In this document: one piece after another, positions 55,329 to 62,606 of the stretch
Layout of the letters: each line of letters starts with the position of its first letter
Numbering within the stretch: the stretch's first letter is position 1
From: Myxococcota bacterium
GTDB taxonomy: Bacteria > Myxococcota_A > Polyangia > Polyangiales > Houyiibacteriaceae
NCBI GenBank assembly: GCA_020629955.1
Contig: JAHDCI010000008.1
Coordinates: forward strand, 1 to 62,606
Direction: 5' to 3'
DNA length: 62,606 nucleotides
The notes under the pieces: generated by a model
Told to the model about the DNA's origin: nothing
The model's input: the letters and a program-made list of their open reading frames with translations, nothing else
Database searches by the model: none
Program-made: the position numbers and the translations under genes

Positions 55329-56050
55329 GCACACGATCCCGTCTCTTTTCTCTGCTTGCCCAGGAAGATGAACTCATCGAGGCGACCGGCGGGCGTTCTC
55401 TCTCTCCCGACCGTGCTCGCGCGACAACCTTGGTCGCGCTTGGAGAGCGTCATATTGAGGCGCTTCCCGCCGAGGCGGGGGAGGCTGTTCTTCGCGCTCT
55501 TCTCCGTTCTTCACGAGCGCAGCGCCTTGCTTTTCCTGGCAATATCTTCTGGGATTTTGATGCGTACGCAGCGTCGTTAGCGGAGAGCGCGAGGAATCGT
55601 CCGCTGATCGGAGCCGGTTCGGTGAGCGCGAAGAGTGCGCTCTATTCCTCGCTGCAATCGCTCTTTGGTAAACAAACGCCGATTCACTTCCAGTACGTGC
55701 ACGACTTCATGTACGGCTTCGATTGGGCGAAGTGGGTCGCGAAGGATCCAGTCTCTCGCGCTGGTGTCGGGCCTTTCGACGAAACCTTTATGCAGGCGAT
55801 CTGGCTTCGTGGTCACGAGCTCCTCCAGCTCATCGCGAAGAACGATCAAGAGTACCCGCGGCTGCCGAGCGGTCTGCCACGAAATCCCTTCAGCTTTGCG
55901 CGGGCGCCTGCGGACGAGCGGAAGCTCTTCGTCACCTTGAGGGAGGCGAATCTGCTCCCCGTTCGCGCATTCGAAGAACATCCGACCCCCGTCTGGAATC
56001 GCGATTTTCAAGCCGAACGAAAGGCCATCGCCGTTCGTGAGCAGGCATAG
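55325..56050 (+). CDS. Hypothetical protein coupled to the UbiA-family gene
   Basis: 241 residues, no signal peptide or membrane segment. Recognisable segments are FPGNIFWDFDAYAASLAESA, IHFQYVHDFMYGFDWAKWV and WLRGHELLQLIAKND, but no family is recognised. ATG at 55325 overlaps the UbiA stop (ATGA), so a related role is likely. Its stop lies six bases from the convergent metallophosphoesterase gene's stop. Confidence 0.7.
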   Translation: MSTRSRLFSLLAQEDELIEATGGRSLSPDRARATTLVALGERHIEALPAEAGEAVLRALLRSSRAQRLAFPGNIFWDFDAYAASLAESARNRPLIGAGSVSAKSALYSSLQSLFGKQTPIHFQYVHDFMYGFDWAKWVAKDPVSRAGVGPFDETFMQAIWLRGHELLQLIAKNDQEYPRLPSGLPRNPFSFARAPADERKLFVTLREANLLPVRAFEEHPTPVWNRDFQAERKAIAVREQA

Positions 56051-56056
56051 ATCGGC

Positions 56057-57163
56057 TTAGTCGGCGTAGGGGACCACTTCACAAGGCGGCTGCTGTCCGT
56101 ACCAACGAAGCAGCTTCGTCCGCGGCTGACCGTCGTCGTCATACTCGATCATCGCGTAGGTGAGCCCGCTATCCTGTCCGAGGTATTGAAGGTCGAGGTT
56201 AATCATCTTCACCCAGGTGCCCGTATTCACGAGGATCTTACCGCTCGGAAGCTGCATATAGCGCGGCCCATGACTATGGCCGACAATGAGCGTGTGTGCG
56301 CCTCGTGTCTTATTGAGGGAGCGCGCAGCGTTCTCGTCATACCCGCCCGTCAACGAGAGCACCTCTTCCTTCACCAATCGCGGAATCGCCCGAAAGCGCT
56401 CAATCCAAGCATCGAAACGGAGAATGCGGTGCTTTAGAAAGTTCTTCGCGGAGTACCAGAGAAAGCGCGCGACGAATGCCGGATCGAGAAACGTCGATAT
56501 CCACATGAATCGGCCAAGCGGCTGAATGCGGTCGATGTGGTGACGATATTCCTTTAGAGGATTCATCACCTCCAAGATCCAAATCGACCCCCAAGGGAGT
56601 GCCAAGACCTCACGCCCATCCGCGCGCGTACGGGTCATCGACTTGTAGTCGACCCGATGAATGCGCTCGAACTGGTGGCCGTGGCGGATCTGAATACCGT
56701 CCGGGAGATAATAGGTATCGGAGCTGGTGATGAACTGCACCCGTTCACCGGTATCTCCGGGCGCCACGTATCTTCGAAAGAGGTCCTGCGGGCCCGGAAA
56801 CCACATGTCGAGATCATGATTCCCCGGAAGGTACGTGATTCGGTTGTGCGGGTCCGCCATGAAGGTCTTCAGTGCGCGGACAAATACGGGATGCCCATCG
56901 AGACACTCGCGGAGCTTCTGGGTCGCGATGGCGTCGGTGATATCCGTCGCCCAAGAATCACCCGTTTTGACTTTGAGGAGGTCGAAGATGTCGCCGTTCA
57001 GGATGAGTTCGACACCAACGTCTTCGTCTGTGCTCTTGGAATAATGCGCGAGCAGTTCGGCGAAACGGTCATCGTGAAAGAAATCCTCAAAGCGGTTCAT
57101 CTCACCTGGCTGCGAGCCGGTGCCGAGATGCAAATCGCTGAGAACGAGTCGAAGGATCTTCAC
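56057..57163 (-). CDS. Metallophosphoesterase (calcineurin-like)
   Basis: 368 residues. Metal motifs in order: LSDLHLG, ILNGDIFDLL, LPGNHDLDMW, RHGHQFERI and VGHSHGPRYMQLPSG, the classical dinuclear set. Resembles LpxH-type UDP-2,3-diacylglucosamine hydrolases but is longer by about 100 residues, with a helical insert (FVARFLWYSAKNFLKHRIL). Start: ATG at 57163. It is followed by the convergent hypothetical gene. Confidence 0.88.
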   Translation of the reverse strand: MKILRLVLSDLHLGTGSQPGEMNRFEDFFHDDRFAELLAHYSKSTDEDVGVELILNGDIFDLLKVKTGDSWATDITDAIATQKLRECLDGHPVFVRALKTFMADPHNRITYLPGNHDLDMWFPGPQDLFRRYVAPGDTGERVQFITSSDTYYLPDGIQIRHGHQFERIHRVDYKSMTRTRADGREVLALPWGSIWILEVMNPLKEYRHHIDRIQPLGRFMWISTFLDPAFVARFLWYSAKNFLKHRILRFDAWIERFRAIPRLVKEEVLSLTGGYDENAARSLNKTRGAHTLIVGHSHGPRYMQLPSGKILVNTGTWVKMINLDLQYLGQDSGLTYAMIEYDDDGQPRTKLLRWYGQQPPCEVVPYAD

Positions 57164-57269
57164 GGAGACGAATTGATATCGCGGACGGGCGTTCCCGTCG
57201 ACTTAAAGGGCGAAGCCGTCTCTTTGGCGACGCCGTAACTCTGCGTTCAGTCCGCTCGGAGCTCTGCCG

Positions 57270-57434
57270 AGTGCGGGATCCGATCGATGGAAGGGATGAT
57301 CTTTTCGTCGTCAGGGGCGCCGAGGCGAGCTTCGGAGAGCGGACGACATGCCGAGTACATCGAAGGAATAGCGAGGCTCGGATCCGCGGTCCTGCCGGAA
57401 GAGGGCCCTTCTAGCGATTTGAACCACGACCTAG
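57270..57434 (-). repeat. R1 dispersed repeat, copy F (minus strand)
   Basis: Reads on the minus strand from TAGGTCGTGGTTCAAATCGC to GGATCCCGCACT, with full centre and inverted arms CGAGCCTC/GAAGCTCG (one mismatch). It begins about 5 bases after the stop of the DUF1552 gene, in its orientation. It fills most of the 275-bp interval before the metallophosphoesterase gene. Confidence 0.92.
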
Positions 57435-57438
57435 CCTG

Positions 57439-58806
57439 CTAGGTTACAAAACCTGAGATATGGTCGGTCGTCTGGCCGCCGTTCCAGCCGAAGCTTTCGG
57501 TATTGAGTCCGAGGGCCCGAAGGGTCGTAAGGTGGGCTTTCACGATATTTCCACCCCGCTCACGAGTGTGGATGCCCCGCGCCAGGCGCCCGCAGCCGCC
57601 CCCCGCGAATACGACGGGCATCTCGTTGACGGAGTGCTTGTACCCTTCGCCGTATTCTGAGCAGCCGTAGATGACTCCGCGCTCGAGCATATTATCGCCG
57701 CCGAGGTCTTCGATATCGAATCCGTCGAGGAACGCCGCAAACGCTTCCATTTGGTGGATCATCACGCGCTCAGTGCGACCCCAGTGTCCATCGTGCACCG
57801 TTTTATGCAGTCCGTCCGGCACCGACACGTTATCAAAAACATGCGTTGAGGCGGGGGAGGTCAGCATAAATGAGAAGACTCGCGTCACGTTGCACCGGAT
57901 CGCGAGGCCGATGAGTTCACCCATGAGCCGCGCCTTTTCCGTGACGCTCCCGCGACCCAAGTTCGTGGGAAAACTCGGGGCAGCCGGCGTCTCGCAGATC
58001 GGTGCGTCGAGGCCGAGGCGTGTCTGAATCGCATCGATATGCGCAAGGTGTGCGTCGATTCGAATGCGATCTGCGGCGCTCACCTGAGAGCGAAGGCTGC
58101 GCGCATCGTCGAGCACTGCGTCGAGAAGAAGCGCGCGCCGGTTGGCAGCGACGGCGTCCGGCGGAACATCGAAGAGCCGGTCATAGAGCGCTCGGGGATC
58201 CAGAATCGGCGGAATGGTGGCGTCCGGTCCGGAGTACGCGATCGCATTCCAGTGTCCGTAGTCGTGAAAACGCGCGGTAGAAGCGCCAGCGACAATCGAG
58301 CGGAAACGTGGTGGGCTCGTATAAAAGTCGGGATGATGTGCAACGACTTGGTCGATGCTCGGTCGCAGAGCAGTCAGGATGTGCCGCCCGTGATCAAAAC
58401 CCTCGGGGCGAGGCCGGTCCCCGGTCATGGAGTTCATGAACCCGCGCATATGACCGTCGCCTTGGCCACCGGGTTCCCGCGGAATGTCGGTATGAGGCGT
58501 GAGCCCCGTCGCAACACTCACCTGATGCCGCATCAGTGGCTGCAGGACACTTCCGGCCGTGAAGCCACTCCCGACAGATGCGGGCGTCCAGCGGTCGGGA
58601 TTGCCAGCTTGTTCTCCACCATGGTCGCCATGCCACGGCAGGCCGTTTGCCCAGAAGAACACCCCAAAGAAAGGTCCGAAGTCGCTCGCCGCGTGAACAC
58701 TTTGAGGACCGACCATCGCTTCGAGCGCGGGGAGGGCGAGTGCGACCGTGGTGCCACCTACGGCTCCGCGGAGGAAAGTTCGACGAGAGAGACGCTTCTT
58801 GCTCAT
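57439..58806 (-). CDS. DUF1552 secreted protein, Tat signal
   Basis: 455 residues. Twin-arginine signal (KKRLSRRTFLRGAVGGTTVA), then the DUF1552 domain (FGVFFWANGLPWHGDHGGEQ; DQVVAHHPDFYTSPPRFRS; GVIYGCSEYGEGYKHSVNEMP). The family belongs to the alkaline-phosphatase-like/sulfatase-related DUF1501 group and is found next to DUF1592 proteins in Myxococcota and Planctomycetes. The ATGA overlap with the upstream DUF1592 gene supports joint function. Confidence 0.93.
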   Translation of the reverse strand: MSKKRLSRRTFLRGAVGGTTVALALPALEAMVGPQSVHAASDFGPFFGVFFWANGLPWHGDHGGEQAGNPDRWTPASVGSGFTAGSVLQPLMRHQVSVATGLTPHTDIPREPGGQGDGHMRGFMNSMTGDRPRPEGFDHGRHILTALRPSIDQVVAHHPDFYTSPPRFRSIVAGASTARFHDYGHWNAIAYSGPDATIPPILDPRALYDRLFDVPPDAVAANRRALLLDAVLDDARSLRSQVSAADRIRIDAHLAHIDAIQTRLGLDAPICETPAAPSFPTNLGRGSVTEKARLMGELIGLAIRCNVTRVFSFMLTSPASTHVFDNVSVPDGLHKTVHDGHWGRTERVMIHQMEAFAAFLDGFDIEDLGGDNMLERGVIYGCSEYGEGYKHSVNEMPVVFAGGGCGRLARGIHTRERGGNIVKAHLTTLRALGLNTESFGWNGGQTTDHISGFVT

Positions 58807-60416
58807 TCTTCACCTCCGATGGTGCGGAATTCATCGCTTAGTGCGAAAGCCAACATCAGTTCGTCGAAACGATACCCGGCGCTTCGGAAAGACGCCTCAA
58901 GCGACGCGAGCGCCGCCCGTTCTGTGTCCGCTTCCAGGCGGCCCATCGTGTGCCGGTAGAGTTGCTTCACCACGCATGCGGGAACGCGAGGATCTTCTCT
59001 TAGAACCGTGCCGAGATCGGTGGCCCCGTCGAGATCGGTGCCGTCGAGCGAACCCGTTGCGTCGATTTCGCCACCGGGTTCGCGGTCACGCCAGGAGCCG
59101 ATCGAGTCGAAGTGCTCAAAGAGGAATCCGGGAGGGTCCATAAACTCATGGCAGTTCCGGCACGCGGGGTCGTCTCGATGTGCTTCTAGGCGTTCACGCA
59201 GAGTTCGAGGTGCGCTCATGTCGATCGGAGGGATATCGGTGTTCACGTCGTTCGGTGCCGCGCGAACGGTCTGACAGAGCACTCGCTCGCGAATGTATTT
59301 GCCCCGGAGCGTAGGCGATGTCTCGGTGGGATGAGCGTTCATCGCGAGGAAGGCACCGGTCGTGAGAATGCCCGGCCGTTCCTCGGGGAGTTCGACCGGC
59401 ACGAAGGTGATCGCATCTGCCCCCTCGGCCTCCACTCCATAGAGAGATGCGAGCTCGGCGTTCACGAAAGACGCGCGTGAGAAGAAGAGCTCTCGCATAT
59501 CGGCTTTCCGCCGGAATACAATGTCCTGCACGCGGAGCTCCACTTCCGTGCGCATAGAACTCCCGAGCGTCGAGCTGAACGCGGGGTAGAGCGCGGGGTC
59601 GAGGTCGAGTCGAGAGAGGCGTCCAAGGTCGAAGTACTGAGCGAAGAAGGCTTGAACCGCTCGCTCTGCACGTGGGTCATCGAGCAGACGGAGCGCTTGC
59701 TCCCGGCGGCCTTCCGCGGTGGACAACGCGCCACTTGCGGCCGCGTCGAGGAGCGCCTCATCTGGCGCCTCGTTCCAAAAGAGGAACGAGAGCTTCGCAG
59801 CGTACTCAAAGTCGGTGAGCGCGCGTTCTTCACCCGCGGGCGTTCCAATCTCGGGACGGTACAAAAAGAGGGGCGATTGGAGCATGCCCGCAAGCGCGAA
59901 GCGGATCCCGCGCAGCGGTTGACCGTCCGCGAGCTCCTCCGAGACGCCGTACCATCGTGCACTCTCTTCGCTCGTCAGCGGACGTCGGAAGAGGCGTCGT
60001 CCGATTCGTTCGATAAACGCCTCCCGGCAGCTGGCATCCTCTACCTCGCACCCGAGCGTCGCCGCGCGGCGTTCCGAGCTTAAGATCGCTTCGGAGATCT
60101 CATGCGCGGCTTCTTCGTAAAGAGACGCGCCCCGATCGCTCAACGTCGTGCTCGAGGCACCGATATTGTAGAAGAGGTCCGGGTTAGTATCTGGTTCGAG
60201 CTCAACCGCCGGTACCTCGCCGAAAATCGAAACAAGGCTCGCTCGATATTGCGCCGCGGTCAGCCGCGGAAGGGCCGGAGTTACCGCTTCGAAAGGAGGA
60301 GGAGGTGTATCGTCGCTAGGCGGGAGGGTAGGAGGTTCGATTGGCGGTTTGTCATCGATGATGCCTTCGCATCCGAGTGTTGCCATTGCTACGACGATCG
60401 CGATCCACACCCTCAT
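58803..60416 (-). CDS. DUF1592/DUF1588 cytochrome-like lipoprotein
   Basis: About 537 residues. Lipobox ATLGC, Pro-rich linker, then the DUF1587-DUF1595-DUF1592-DUF1588-DUF1585 series (RLTAAQYRASLVSIFG; FRRPLTSEESARWY; FEYAAKLSFLFWNEAPDE; RPGILTTGAFLAMNAHPTET; RLEAHRDDPACRNCHEFMDP; CVVKQLYRHTMGRLE). CRNCH is a CxxCH heme site, so it may carry c-type heme. It is coupled to the Tat-exported DUF1552 gene. ATG at 60416 is the start of the lipoprotein signal. Confidence 0.92.
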   Translation of the reverse strand: MRVWIAIVVAMATLGCEGIIDDKPPIEPPTLPPSDDTPPPPFEAVTPALPRLTAAQYRASLVSIFGEVPAVELEPDTNPDLFYNIGASSTTLSDRGASLYEEAAHEISEAILSSERRAATLGCEVEDASCREAFIERIGRRLFRRPLTSEESARWYGVSEELADGQPLRGIRFALAGMLQSPLFLYRPEIGTPAGEERALTDFEYAAKLSFLFWNEAPDEALLDAAASGALSTAEGRREQALRLLDDPRAERAVQAFFAQYFDLGRLSRLDLDPALYPAFSSTLGSSMRTEVELRVQDIVFRRKADMRELFFSRASFVNAELASLYGVEAEGADAITFVPVELPEERPGILTTGAFLAMNAHPTETSPTLRGKYIRERVLCQTVRAAPNDVNTDIPPIDMSAPRTLRERLEAHRDDPACRNCHEFMDPPGFLFEHFDSIGSWRDREPGGEIDATGSLDGTDLDGATDLGTVLREDPRVPACVVKQLYRHTMGRLEADTERAALASLEASFRSAGYRFDELMLAFALSDEFRTIGGEE

Positions 60417-60439
60417 GTGTGAAAGTGTATCAGCATTGC

Positions 60440-60468
60440 GTTCACCTCGCTTTCGCGAAAGTGTGAAC
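60440..60468. promoter_or_regulatory. Nested palindrome upstream of the DUF1592 gene
   Basis: GTTCAC and GTGAAC (60440-60445, 60463-60468) enclose the perfect palindrome CTTTCGCGAAAG (60450-60461). It lies 24 bp upstream of the DUF1592 start and 10 bp beyond the stop of the lipoprotein gene at 60478. It could be an operator or a non-canonical terminator (no T-run). Confidence 0.45.
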
Positions 60469-60477
60469 AGCTTTCGT

Positions 60478-61374
60478 TTACCAGACGTAGCCGGCAATGC
60501 GCTCGAACGTGAATCCGAGGTTGTTGACTGCGTTATCCCGCTCGGTCGCGTTCGTCGTATAGAAGTGATTGCCGTCCTTAAAGAGGCGGAAAAGAGGGCG
60601 ACTACCGCAGATCTCGGTCGTGGCGATATATCCGAGAATCCCTTGTTCTGTGGAACCCTCGCAGTCGGCCGAGGTTGTACTCAGCCACAGCCCGTTCCCC
60701 TTTTGACAACGGCGGAAGGCCATCGCGCCCGGCGCTGGCTCGGCGTAGAGGTAGTAGTAGTTTTCTCGTTCGAGGACGCCGCCCATCGCTTCGGCGAGGT
60801 CGCGCGTGTAAAGGTGTCCGCCGCCTGCGCGTGCACGGTGTACGCCGACGCGGCAGCTGGTAAGGCCTTGATCGCACGCGCCGTCGCAGTCGTCGTCGAC
60901 AAGGTTGCAGGTTTCCTCTGGCGTCGCGCAGGTCGCTTCTCCACCTTCGCAAACCAAGCTGCCCTCGGAGCCACATGCGGTCGCGCAGGTGCCCCCCGCC
61001 GTGCATCCGCCCGTCGTGGATTCACAGCCGTCGCTCGGGTCGTCGTTTGCGTCAAAGAAGCCAGCGGAACACGCCCCGACGGCGCATGCCCCGGCGTTGC
61101 ACTCCGAGCTCGCGTTTGGGATCACGCAAGAACGACCACAGCCGCCGCAGTTGTTCGGATCGCTGGAGGTGTCAACGCATTGGATACCGCAAACGCTTTC
61201 GGGTGCGCTGCAGGAAGGCGGAGAGGTATCGAAGGGCAGCGCCGTGTCCTCGACCGAACGATCCGATACTGCATCCCTGACGCCAGCGTCCTCGGCGGGT
61301 GTGTCGTCATCTCCGCACGCTGCAAAAAATAGCACTAGAGCGAGCAGGTTCGTGGTGCGGCGAAGAAAGACCAT
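60478..61374 (-). CDS. Lipoprotein with Cys-rich region and DUF5648-like domain
   Basis: About 298 residues. Lipobox LFFAAC; Asp-rich linker; a Cys-rich part with VDTSSDPNNCGGCGRSC and DDDCDGACDQGL (MopE-type); then a C-terminal domain with two copies of a GxHxYT motif (GGHLYTRDLAEA and GNHFYTTNATERD), as in DUF5648 carbohydrate-associated repeats. A surface protein; ligand unknown. ATG at 61374 begins the signal peptide. Confidence 0.82.
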   Translation of the reverse strand: MVFLRRTTNLLALVLFFAACGDDDTPAEDAGVRDAVSDRSVEDTALPFDTSPPSCSAPESVCGIQCVDTSSDPNNCGGCGRSCVIPNASSECNAGACAVGACSAGFFDANDDPSDGCESTTGGCTAGGTCATACGSEGSLVCEGGEATCATPEETCNLVDDDCDGACDQGLTSCRVGVHRARAGGGHLYTRDLAEAMGGVLERENYYYLYAEPAPGAMAFRRCQKGNGLWLSTTSADCEGSTEQGILGYIATTEICGSRPLFRLFKDGNHFYTTNATERDNAVNNLGFTFERIAGYVW

Positions 61375-61682
61375 GGAAAGAAGCCTACCTGAAATCCAAG
61401 GAGTCGCGTTATCTCGTCCGCACCGAGTGTCTGTTTGAAGAGTGAGCGCTATTCGCAGGTTGTGAGGACGGCATTCGCGAAATCGCACATTTACCAATAC
61501 GGTGGCGGGCGACACCCTAGAGGCGAAAAGGGTATTACCACTTTGCAAGACGGGACCATGGCGGGAGCGTCTGCTCCTTTCGGGGTTCGCAAGTGCGCCT
61601 CTTTTTGCGAGACTCTGCGTGGGGAAAACGGCGGCCCGGACGGTAACGAACAAGAGGGCTGCCCCAAGACTTCGAGCGTGAG

Positions 61683-62555
61683 ATGAGCGGCGACTCCGAG
61701 AAACCAACCCGGTGGGATGATCTGCGGTACCTGGCTGCGGTCGTTGAATTCGGTGGGGCGATCCCAGCAGCGCGACAGCTTGGAGTCGCGACCTCGACGG
61801 TTTACCGGCGACTTGAGGCGCTTGCGATTGCGATGGGGACGCCAGTACTCGTCCGTGGTGTCCCGGAGGTTCGTCTAACGAAAGAGGGGGAACATCTCTA
61901 TCAGCTCGCGTGCCGTTTTCAGAGCGACCTCGGTGCTGCCAGACATCTCGCTCTCGCTCGTCGCACGTCCGTCGAAGGCGTCGTCCGACTCACAACAGTG
62001 GAGGGCTTCTTACCTCTGTTGCTCGCGCCGCTGGCAGAGCTCGCGGAATCTCACTCTGAGCTCTGCGTTGAGCTCCACCTCGCCGACGCGGGTCCTTCGG
62101 TTCGAAAACGAGATGCCGACATCGCGATCGGCGTCATGGAGAATCCCCCACCGGAGTTGATTGGGCGCCGGCTCTTTCAGATCGAGCATGGCGTTTTCGG
62201 GACCGCGGAGGCGATCGCCCGTGAGCCACGTCGTTGGATTGTATGTGGTCCGCCGCAACACTCTACAAAGGAGGCCGCGTGGGAAAAGAGGCATGCGGAA
62301 AACGCGGCGATTGCGACCGGCTCTCGGAACGCGTTTGTCGCGCTGGTTCGTCAGGGGGTTGGAGTGGGCCTCTTGCCTCGACGTCTTGCGCAGCCTTTTC
62401 CGGAGCTCAAAGAGCTACCCAAATTCCGGGAGGCAGCGCGGGAAGTCGCGCGCCAATCATGGGTGCTCTACCATCCTGACGCCTCGGATGTGCCCTCGAT
62501 TCGGGCCGTCGTGGACACTCTCGTTAATCACCTGAGCCGGCTACGGAACCCCTAG
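61683..62555 (+). CDS. LysR-family transcriptional regulator
   Basis: 290 residues. N-terminal winged HTH (DDLRYLAAVVEFGGAIPAARQLGVATSTVYRRL), then an effector-binding domain with periplasmic-binding-protein fold (VEGVVRLTTVEGFLPLLLAPL). Slightly shorter than typical LysR proteins (about 300). It is divergent from the lipoprotein gene at 60478; the 308-bp interval between shows no clear LysR T-N11-A site that can be claimed. Stop TAG is the first triplet of R1 copy G. Confidence 0.92.
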   Translation: MSGDSEKPTRWDDLRYLAAVVEFGGAIPAARQLGVATSTVYRRLEALAIAMGTPVLVRGVPEVRLTKEGEHLYQLACRFQSDLGAARHLALARRTSVEGVVRLTTVEGFLPLLLAPLAELAESHSELCVELHLADAGPSVRKRDADIAIGVMENPPPELIGRRLFQIEHGVFGTAEAIAREPRRWIVCGPPQHSTKEAAWEKRHAENAAIATGSRNAFVALVRQGVGVGLLPRRLAQPFPELKELPKFREAAREVARQSWVLYHPDASDVPSIRAVVDTLVNHLSRLRNP

Positions 62556-62606
62556 TGCGTGATTCAAATCGCTAGAAGGGCCCTCTTCCGCCAGGAGCGC
62601 CGATCT
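62553..62606 (+). repeat. R1 dispersed repeat, copy G (cut by window end)
   Basis: TAGTGCGTGATTCAAATCGC then TAGAAGGGCCCTCTTCCGCC and GAGCGCCGATC match the consensus start exactly. The TAG is the stop codon of the LysR gene. The element continues beyond the window. Confidence 0.92.

Overview
The window looks like chromosomal DNA from a member of the Myxococcota (Polyangia/Sandaracinaceae-like). Three things suggest this: lipoproteins with Asp/Ala/Gly-rich linkers and MopE-type DxDCDGxxDE repeats; two secreted proteins ending in a Cys-rich stretch, a hydrophobic helix and an Arg cluster (MYXO-CTERM style); and a wealth of signalling genes (chemosensory operon, zinc-ribbon Ser/Thr kinase, hybrid histidine kinase, orphan NtrC-type regulator, PP2C, PEGA proteins). 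No rRNA, tRNA, CRISPR array, prophage or intact insertion sequence was seen. The genus is inference.

Layout. 1-655: the last 34 codons of a gene entering from the left, then a 114-bp tandem repeat array. 656-4557: MoxR ATPase, DUF58 and BatA-like vWA operon. 4409-7953: DUF4015 glycoside hydrolase-like protein, PP2C phosphatase, TPR protein. 8144-12756: secreted proteins (MopE/vWA lipoprotein, trypsin-like protease, lysozyme-like lipoprotein). 13098-21000: glycosyltransferase, methyltransferase, an 1103-residue hydrolase lipoprotein, two further alpha/beta hydrolases. 21052-29294: PilZ-like protein, then a co-directional run of a hypothetical protein, a polytopic membrane protein and cheA-cheW-cheW-cheR-cheB. 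29440-38187: THUMP rRNA methyltransferase, PrsW protease, truncated haemoglobin, bestrophin, DUF2288-like protein, ArsC, thioesterase, lipoprotein, CoaBC and a K+ channel. 38398-52783: signalling-dense block (divergent Ser/Thr kinase, hybrid kinase with HPt, multi-receiver/GGDEF-like scaffold, GAF protein, CheY, PEGA protein, FG-GAP lipoprotein, NtrC-type regulator). 52838-62555: thioredoxin-like lipoprotein, TrmO, UbiA-family enzyme, hypothetical protein, metallophosphoesterase, DUF1552/DUF1592 secreted pair, DUF5648-like lipoprotein, LysR regulator.

The least ordinary content is non-coding. A family of at least seven ~160-bp repeats (called R1 here) sits almost always immediately 3' of a gene, in the gene's orientation, and several copies supply the stop codon. 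A second family (R2, three copies, ~150 bp) has related inverted ends (GGTGA-type) and an internal palindrome that changes in a compensatory way between copies, which looks like a miniature inverted-repeat element. A ~300-bp segment at 12762-13067 has the same kind of ends. The 114-bp tandem array at the left end is the third unexplained structure. Among proteins, the odd ones are a Ser/Thr kinase with EFG in place of DFG, a REC-HPt-(degenerate receivers)-(degenerate GGDEF) scaffold, and a chemosensory operon with two CheW proteins but no receptor and no CheY.
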